From contig JAVBLJ010000025.1 in the NCBI GenBank assembly GCA_031553615.1, positions 1-34,608 on the forward strand: a DNA stretch of 34,608 nucleotides, in the 5' to 3' direction. The stretch comes from WQXF01 sp031553615. Its GTDB lineage: Bacteria; Bacillota; Clostridia; Christensenellales; Aristaeellaceae. The notes beneath the pieces were generated by a model. It saw only the letters and a program-made list of their open reading frames with translations. It was not told where the DNA came from and did not search any database. This document shows positions 29,569 through 34,608 of this stretch, one piece after another; the first letter of the stretch is position 1; each line of letters opens with the position of its first letter. The position numbers and the translations under genes were made by a program.

Positions 29569-29594
29569 CCCTGTGCCATCACGATAGCACAGGG
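29569..29594 (-). promoter_or_regulatory. 8-bp inverted repeat around the -10 of the binding protein gene
   Basis: Arms ccctgtgc (29569-29576) and gcacaggg (29587-29594) are perfect and flank a 10-bp centre that contains the -10 box. It is a candidate operator for sugar-responsive control. Confidence 0.55.
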
Positions 29595-29610
29595 CCCCCA
29601 AAACACGCAA
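29581..29610 (-). promoter_or_regulatory. Probable promoter of the binding protein-permease operon
   Basis: On the minus strand TTGCGT (29610-29605) and TATCGT (29586-29581) have an 18-bp spacer. The -10 is weak, consistent with activation by the adjacent AraC regulator. Confidence 0.45.
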
Positions 29611-29704
29611 GGAGCGTTTCTTGAATGAAGGTACAAATCTTGCGCAGCCCTTGTATCTGCCCAAAAAAGAGGAGGGACGCGACATGATTTTCCGCAAAAG
29701 CGTC

Positions 29705-31870
29705 TCACCGGCTGAGGTCGGGTGCGGAGCGTATTTCGCTGGGGGTGAAGCCGTACTTTTTCTTGAACGCTCGGCGGAAGGTGGCGGCGTTGATGTACCC
29801 CACCTCCTGGTAAACGTCGCTCACGGCAGCGTTTCCGCTCTCCAGCAGGTGCACCGCCTCGGCCAAGCGCAGGTTCTCGAGATAGACCGAGAAGTTGGTG
29901 CCCGTTCGCTCCTTGAAAAGATGCGAAAGGTAGCTTTCGGAAAGATGGAAGCGATCCGAGAGCAGGTTGAGGCAGATCGAGGGGTTCTTGTAGTTCTCCT
30001 GGATGTAGAGCTCCACGCCGGGAATGGGGTTTTCCTCGGGAACCGGCTGCTCGAACACACCGCAGAGCTCCAGCGCGATGCTCTCGCACTGCCCAAAGGT
30101 GAGCGGCTCGTTAAAGCGCGCATCCAGGGCCGCGAGCTGCGCCTCCTGCTCCTGGGAAACCGCCTGCAGCGAGAACCGTGCCTTGAGCAGCGTGTTGCGC
30201 AGATCGGAAAGCAAAAAATCGAAAAGGTTGGCGGGCAGCGTGCGCTCCTCCACGTTCTCGCGCCGAATGAGGCCAAACATCTCCGCCACCTGCGCCCGGT
30301 TGCCGCTGGTGATAAAACGCAGCAGCTTGGTAGCAATCTCCGCCGGGTAGTACACGGCGTTGGAATCCTTGCGGATCAGCTCGTAGGGGATGAAAATATG
30401 GTTGCGGGCTGTGTAGCGGGAGGCGGAGCGCGCTTGCTCGTAGCTTTCCCAGATGTTCAGCGCCTGCATGCGCATGCTGCCCATGCCGGTCAGCAGCCAG
30501 CAGGAATGCTGCTCCAGCAGCTCATCGTGCAGCAGCAGGAACCGACGCTGAATCTCCATGAGCGGATCCGCGGTGCCCTCGCCGAACGCGATGAGCGCCA
30601 CGTACGTGCGCTCCGAAGCGACATAACTCCACGCAGGGTAATCGGTGCGCAGAATGCGCTCGATCGCCTCCTGCACGATGGCGTTTTGCTCGCGGCTATC
30701 GTCCTCCCCCTGCCCGCTTTGGTAGAGCACCATGTACAGCGCACAGTAGAACGCCGCGCCCTCCAGCCCCAAGAATTGCACAATGTGCTCGGCTTCCTCC
30801 CGCGAGGCGATGTGGCCGGTCAACAGGCGCCGGGTGTAGGCAGGATACAGCAGGGGGCGCTGGCGCTCCAGGTCGTCCTCCAGGCTCTCGTGCCCGGCAC
30901 GCGCTTCGCTCAGGCTTTGGCTGAGCTGCCGAATGGGCTGCATGTTGCGCCGCACCATCCAGGCCACAAACACTGCACCCAGCGCCGCCGCCAGCAGGAA
31001 GAGCACGATGAACAGGCCGCTGTGGACATCCAGCGCATCGTCGCCCATGCGCATGGGCAGCTCCAGCGCATAGCTCCAGCCATTCTTGGCCGATTGCGCA
31101 TGCAGCACCCGCACCGGCTCACCCTCGCTCTCGCGATCGGCGTTCAGGTGCATCACCGGCTGGCCCGCCGCGTCGGTCACGGCGAGCCTGGCCCACGGCG
31201 CATCCGCAGGCAGAAGCCCGCCGCGCAGCTTGGGCATGTCCCACTCAAAGCAGATCGTCGCGGGGATGGTGCGGTGCGAGATCATGTTGAGATCCCAGCG
31301 CGTCGCGTAGGCCTCGGGCTCGCCGGTGAAGGGCGTCATGGAGAAGGTGTAATCCCCGCCCTCCGCGTCCAGCATCAGCGCGCGCCATGCCTCAAACCCG
31401 CCGGGCTTGAAGGAACGGTAGCGCCGGTAGTAGAGGTCCGCTGTGCCGAACTCACTGCCTGCCAGGATATACTCACTGTTGCGCAGGTAGGCGTAGCACC
31501 ACTCGACCGGCAGCGAGGAGAGGCTGAAATAGCGCAGGTTGAGCAATTCCATCATGGTATAAGCCGTGTAGTAAAAGGAGCGGCCCTGGTTATCAGGCTC
31601 GTTGGCCAGGCGAAGGAAGGCATCGTCGCTGGAAAGCTGGCGCGCGTAGGCCTCCATCGCCGCAAGCCGGTCGTCCATCTTGCTGACCGTGGCTTGCAGC
31701 ATGGAGGTGCGCTGCTGCCAATAGCTTTCGCGTGCGCTAGATACGGAGGCGAGGTAGAGCATGAGCGCAAGCGCAAGGCACAGCAGCAAAAAGGCGCTAT
31801 ACGACACCGCAATGCGGGTGGCCGCGCCGCTGAACTCGTTCCGTTCCTGCCGAATGCGCCGTAACCGCAT
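29705..31870 (-). CDS. YesN/YtdP-like membrane AraC family regulator
   Basis: The 721-residue one-component sensor has a first membrane segment at about residues 19-42 and a large extracellular sensor (43-284). A second membrane segment (about 285-306, GLFIVLFLLAAALGAVFVAWMV), a cytoplasmic linker and C-terminal AraC helix-turn-helix motifs (about 620-715, LNLLSDRFHLSESYLSHLFKERTG and VSDVYQEVGYINAATFRRAFKKKYGFTP) follow. This is the type that controls pectin/rhamnogalacturonan loci in Bacilli and Clostridia. The ATG at 31870 has gggaggggtt upstream, better than the in-frame ATG at 31900 inside the GH105 gene. It follows GH105 by 22 bp. Confidence 0.9.
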   Translation of the reverse strand: MRLRRIRQERNEFSGAATRIAVSYSAFLLLCLALALMLYLASVSSARESYWQQRTSMLQATVSKMDDRLAAMEAYARQLSSDDAFLRLANEPDNQGRSFYYTAYTMMELLNLRYFSLSSLPVEWCYAYLRNSEYILAGSEFGTADLYYRRYRSFKPGGFEAWRALMLDAEGGDYTFSMTPFTGEPEAYATRWDLNMISHRTIPATICFEWDMPKLRGGLLPADAPWARLAVTDAAGQPVMHLNADRESEGEPVRVLHAQSAKNGWSYALELPMRMGDDALDVHSGLFIVLFLLAAALGAVFVAWMVRRNMQPIRQLSQSLSEARAGHESLEDDLERQRPLLYPAYTRRLLTGHIASREEAEHIVQFLGLEGAAFYCALYMVLYQSGQGEDDSREQNAIVQEAIERILRTDYPAWSYVASERTYVALIAFGEGTADPLMEIQRRFLLLHDELLEQHSCWLLTGMGSMRMQALNIWESYEQARSASRYTARNHIFIPYELIRKDSNAVYYPAEIATKLLRFITSGNRAQVAEMFGLIRRENVEERTLPANLFDFLLSDLRNTLLKARFSLQAVSQEQEAQLAALDARFNEPLTFGQCESIALELCGVFEQPVPEENPIPGVELYIQENYKNPSICLNLLSDRFHLSESYLSHLFKERTGTNFSVYLENLRLAEAVHLLESGNAAVSDVYQEVGYINAATFRRAFKKKYGFTPSEIRSAPDLSR

Positions 31871-31892
31871 AGATAACCCCTCCCCCGCTCCC

Positions 31893-33002
31893 TCAAGCAT
31901 CCAGCAATGCCCGCTCGCATGCGGCCAGGATAAACGCCCCGGTGCCCTTCAAATCGTTGGCGATGATGGGCTCGGACAGGTAGTAGGCGAACGTGCCCTC
32001 GCGATGGGCATCCCCGCCCAGCCCGCCCACCTGGCAGCACTTGGTGACGATGGGCTGCCCATTCACCCATTGGATGAACTGGGTGACCAATCCCTCGAAC
32101 GCCTCGCGACCCCGATCGCGGTATTCCGCAGGCAGGAAGCCCAGCCGCGCGCCTTTCAAAAATGCGTAGGTAAACAGCGCCGAGCACGAGGATTCCAGAT
32201 AGTTTCCCGGTCGCTCCCGCGCATCCAGCACCTGATTCCAGGTGTGCGAAGGCCGATCCTGCGCAGCATACAGCGCGTCCGCGAGGCGGTTCAGTATGCC
32301 GCGAAGCTGCGCATGGCCGGGATGCTCTGGCGGGAAGAACGGCAGCGTATCGACCAGCGCAGCCATATACCAGCCCATCGCCCGGCCCCACGCGTGCTGC
32401 GATTGCCCGGTCGCCTTGTCCGCCCAGGGCTGCGCGCATGCGCTATCCCAGGCGTGCCGGCAGAGCCCGGTGGCAGGGTCGAAGGTTTTTTCGTAGATGA
32501 GGGCAAACTGGCGGGCTACATCGTCCAATGCCGCGCCGTTTTCAAACTCCACGGTGTACCGCGCGTAGAAAGGCTCGGCCATGTACAGCCCATCCAGCCA
32601 CATCTGCTGCGGATAAATCAGCTTATGCCAAAATCCGCCCTGGGGAGTGCGCGGATGGCTTGCCAGCTGGGCCCGCAGCAGGTCGGCGGCGGCCCTGTAC
32701 TTAGCCTCACCGGTCTGCGCGTAGAGAAAGAGCAGGATTTTGCCGTTGTTGATGTGATCGAGGTTGAACGTGGCGCAATCGCAATCGCGGATGCTGCGCC
32801 CCCCGTCCTCTAAAAAGGAATCCATGCTCTCGCGGATGTAGCGGAGGTAGGCCTCCTCCCCGGTTTGCGCGTGCAGCGCGATCATGCCGTTAAATACCAC
32901 GCCGTAATCGTACGACCAGCTGCGGGTGAGCAAGCCCTCCCGCGCCATGAGGCTATCCGCCACCAGCCTGTGCCAAGCCTTGCCCTGATTCACCGTATCC
33001 AT
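31893..33002 (-). CDS. GH105 unsaturated (rhamno)galacturonyl hydrolase
   Basis: The 369-residue cytoplasmic enzyme has an (alpha/alpha)6 barrel of the YteR/YesR type. It removes the unsaturated uronic acid left at the non-reducing end of pectin fragments by lyases. The WLDGLYMAEP block carries the catalytic acid Asp137, and HAWGRAMGWYMAALVDTLPF plus the C-terminal GGDAHREGTFAYYLSEPIIANDLKGTGAFILA are typical. No signal peptide is seen, so it acts on imported oligomers. The ATG at 33002 has gggggatg upstream, 31 bp after the GH28 stop. Confidence 0.92.
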   Translation of the reverse strand: MDTVNQGKAWHRLVADSLMAREGLLTRSWSYDYGVVFNGMIALHAQTGEEAYLRYIRESMDSFLEDGGRSIRDCDCATFNLDHINNGKILLFLYAQTGEAKYRAAADLLRAQLASHPRTPQGGFWHKLIYPQQMWLDGLYMAEPFYARYTVEFENGAALDDVARQFALIYEKTFDPATGLCRHAWDSACAQPWADKATGQSQHAWGRAMGWYMAALVDTLPFFPPEHPGHAQLRGILNRLADALYAAQDRPSHTWNQVLDARERPGNYLESSCSALFTYAFLKGARLGFLPAEYRDRGREAFEGLVTQFIQWVNGQPIVTKCCQVGGLGGDAHREGTFAYYLSEPIIANDLKGTGAFILAACERALLDA

Positions 33003-33033
33003 GGCTCATCCCCCTATCGCTTTGCGTGAGCGT

Positions 33034-34266
33034 CTACAGCTCCACGTCGGTAAAATGGTGCTCCGGACCCGCGCAGCCCACGATGCGCACGCCGCTCATC
33101 TCCAGGCCGCGCACGTGCCGCGCAAACACACCGCCCAGGGTGATGGGCTCCTGCACGCTGTTCATGGCGGGCACGTCGGGCTCGGCGCGCACCAGCTCGA
33201 TGCTCACGCCGCGCAGGCTGATGTCCTCCAGCGGGGATTCGGGCAGGCCATACAGGCAGGCCGCCGCGCTACGCACGCCGCGCGCCTCCACGTCGCTGAG
33301 CCGGATGCGCCGCACCGCCGGGGTGCTCGCATCCACCGCCTGCGCCGCCGGATCGGATACGATGGGGTCCTTGCCGCCCTTGCCGCAGAAGTAAAGCAGG
33401 TTGATCACGAACGGGCAGAGCACGTCGCGCATGATCACGCCCTGCACCAACATGTCCTCCACCGCGCCGCCGCGGCCCCGCCGCGACTTGATGCGGATTC
33501 CTCGATCCACCCCATCGAACACGCAGCTCGACACCACCACGCGCCGGATGCCGCCGCTCATTTCGCTGCCCAGCACCACGCCGCCGTGGCCGTGCAGCAT
33601 GGTGCAGCCGGTGATGGTGATGTTTTCGCAGGGCACGGGTGATTCCGCATCCTCGGTGCCGGCCTTCACGGCGATGCAATCATCGCCCACATCGATGTGG
33701 CAGCCTGCGATGCGCACGTTGCGGCAGCTCTCCGGGTCGATGCCATCGGTGTTGGGCGAATCCGCTGGGTTGACGATGGTTAAATCGCGGATGGCCACGT
33801 TTTCGCAGCGTAGCGGATGCACCGTCCAGGCCGGGCTGTTGTGCAGCTTGACCCCCTCGATGCGCACGCGTACGCAATCCTCAAAGCCGATCATGCACGG
33901 GCGGGCGGCCCGAAGGGAGCCCTCCCGGAAGGCAGCCCACCAGCGCGCGCCCTGGCCCTCGACGGTGCCCAAGCCCGTAATCGCAATGTTTTCCGCGCCC
34001 TTTGCGTACAGCAGAGCGCGGTAATTCTCTTGCTCAAAGCCCTCCCAGCGCGTGCGCAGCACCGGATACGCGTCCGGCGCATCGGTGAACCGAAGCACCG
34101 CCCCGGCTTCCAGGAAAAGCTCCACGTTGGATTTGAGCTCGAGCGATGCCGTCACGTGCTCGCCCGCCGATAGTATTACTCGCCCGCCACCCTGGGCCGC
34201 CGCCCTGTCGATCGCCGCCTGAATGGCTTGGGTGCGATCCCCCGCCTGCCTCTCGATCTGGATCAT
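33034..34266 (-). CDS. GH28 polygalacturonase-like glycoside hydrolase
   Basis: The 410-residue parallel beta-helix enzyme has all four GH28 blocks: NTDG (Asp174), GDD at 194-196, GHG at 226-228 (His227) and RIK at 258-260. It hydrolyses alpha-galacturonosyl linkages in homogalacturonan or rhamnogalacturonan oligomers by inversion. There is no signal peptide, so it is probably an intracellular exo-enzyme working on imported oligomers with GH105. The ATG at 34266 has ggagga 8 nt upstream; an in-frame ATG at 34290 lies before that site. It is the first gene of the operon, behind a strong promoter. Confidence 0.93.
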   Translation of the reverse strand: MIQIERQAGDRTQAIQAAIDRAAAQGGGRVILSAGEHVTASLELKSNVELFLEAGAVLRFTDAPDAYPVLRTRWEGFEQENYRALLYAKGAENIAITGLGTVEGQGARWWAAFREGSLRAARPCMIGFEDCVRVRIEGVKLHNSPAWTVHPLRCENVAIRDLTIVNPADSPNTDGIDPESCRNVRIAGCHIDVGDDCIAVKAGTEDAESPVPCENITITGCTMLHGHGGVVLGSEMSGGIRRVVVSSCVFDGVDRGIRIKSRRGRGGAVEDMLVQGVIMRDVLCPFVINLLYFCGKGGKDPIVSDPAAQAVDASTPAVRRIRLSDVEARGVRSAAACLYGLPESPLEDISLRGVSIELVRAEPDVPAMNSVQEPITLGGVFARHVRGLEMSGVRIVGCAGPEHHFTDVEL

Positions 34267-34356
34267 TCTTCGCTCCTCCACATCAAACAAGCGCTCCGGC
34301 GCCCTTCCTCGGGGAAGGCTGCTGGAAAACGCTGCTTTTCTTTTGCTTATGTTGGG

Positions 34357-34385
34357 ATTCTACCCGCATTTTTCACCGTTGTCAA
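34357..34385 (-). promoter_or_regulatory. Promoter of the GH28-GH105-AraC operon
   Basis: On the minus strand TTGACA (34385-34380) and TAGAAT (34362-34357) have a 17-bp spacer. A ccttcc/ggaagg hairpin sits in the leader of about 85 nt. Confidence 0.85.
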
Positions 34386-34430
34386 CTCGCGAAGCGCGCC
34401 GGACGGACGTCGCTCCGCACTCGCACGCGC

Positions 34431-34462
34431 AAAAAAGGCCCCGGCATACGCCGGAGCCTTTT
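34431..34462 (-). terminator. Terminator of the tuf operon
   Basis: On the minus strand aaaaggctccggc pairs with gccggggcctttt around gtat, with one mismatch, followed by six T. Confidence 0.93.
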
Positions 34463-34477
34463 GATGTAACGTGCCGC

Positions 34478-34608
34478 TTACTTCTTGGGGTCTTCCAGAA
34501 CCTTGGTGACGACGCCCGAGCCCACGGTACGGCCGCCTTCGCGGATAGCGAAGCGCAGCTTCTCTTCGATGGCGATGGGGGTGATCAGCGTGCATTCCAT
34601 CTGCACGT
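34478..34608 (-). CDS. tuf: Elongation factor Tu, C-terminal end (partial)
   Basis: Only the last 43 or so codons lie in the window. The reading is MECTLITPIAIEEKLRFAIR followed by the REGGRTVGSGVVTKVLE end of domain 3. This is the near-invariant C-terminus of EF-Tu, which delivers aminoacyl-tRNA to the ribosome. The gene continues beyond the right edge. Its terminator directly follows, separating it from the pectin operon on the same strand. Confidence 0.97.
   Translation of the reverse strand, partial: VQMECTLITPIAIEEKLRFAIREGGRTVGSGVVTKVLEDPKK

Noticed and set aside
27947..29587. 546-codon open frame antisense to the binding protein gene
   Set aside because: It is a shadow of the LplA-like gene with no domain or plausible start context.
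29621..31864. 747-codon open frame antisense to the AraC sensor gene
   Set aside because: The frame is open only because of high GC. The minus-strand AraC protein has clear helix-turn-helix and membrane segments.

Overview
The window is about 34.6 kb of GC-rich (roughly 60%) DNA from a Gram-positive, anaerobe-type member of the Bacillota, class Clostridia. The evidence is the infC-rpmI-rplT order, an Rrf2-iscS-iscU cluster followed by a long clostridial-type hflX, KtrB/KtrA potassium uptake, lipoproteins with Gram-positive foldase features, YesN-type AraC regulation with LplABC-type sugar import, and corrinoid methyltransferase genes. A gut Christensenellales-like organism would fit, but that is inference. 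Strong AGGAGG ribosome sites and sigma-A promoters with 17-18 bp spacers recur throughout, which helped to fix starts.

Plus-strand half (319-13000): a von Willebrand A lipoprotein; a metallophosphoesterase followed closely by a KtrB/TrkH-KtrA/TrkA potassium system; an Est30-like carboxylesterase; a parvulin-type foldase lipoprotein with a coiled-coil insertion; a fusion of an Imm-5-like helical domain to a Cof-type HAD phosphatase; a DUF1801/DUF5655 protein; a nitroreductase; an autoregulated-looking GntR(YtrA-type)-DUF1648 pair with a perfect 15-bp inverted-repeat operator; and a VOC/PhnB-like protein.

Minus-strand housekeeping block (13044-18863): Rrf2/IscR-like regulator, iscS, iscU and hflX in one run, then infC-rpmI-rplT with its own promoter, a leader of about 170 nt and a terminator. 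HflX carries a JAMM-like metal-binding motif in its N-terminal extension.

Accessory middle (18863-25860): two long palindromic, MITE-like elements (18963-19112 and 21398-21560); a membrane-anchored protein with a C-terminal domain resembling BECR-fold/Ntox50 toxins, whose start codon and Shine-Dalgarno are tandemly duplicated in a 15-bp repeat; a small CPCC zinc-ribbon protein directly behind it; a corrinoid methyl-transfer module (PocR-AraC regulator, MtaC-like corrinoid protein, MtaA-like methyltransferase); and a sigma factor, a DUF4367 membrane protein and small secreted protein genes. The toxin-like/CPCC pair is the best candidate for an undescribed small system here.

Pectin block (25872-34385, minus strand): GH28 polygalacturonase-like, GH105 unsaturated (rhamno)galacturonyl hydrolase and a two-TM YesN-type AraC sensor form one operon from a strong promoter. 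Downstream lie an LplA-like binding protein and two LplB/LplC-type permeases. Together they would cleave pectic oligosaccharides, import them and regulate the process. The window ends in the 3' end of tuf (EF-Tu).

A recurring feature is short tandem duplications (12-21 bp units) in untranslated leaders and intergenic gaps, found at six places.
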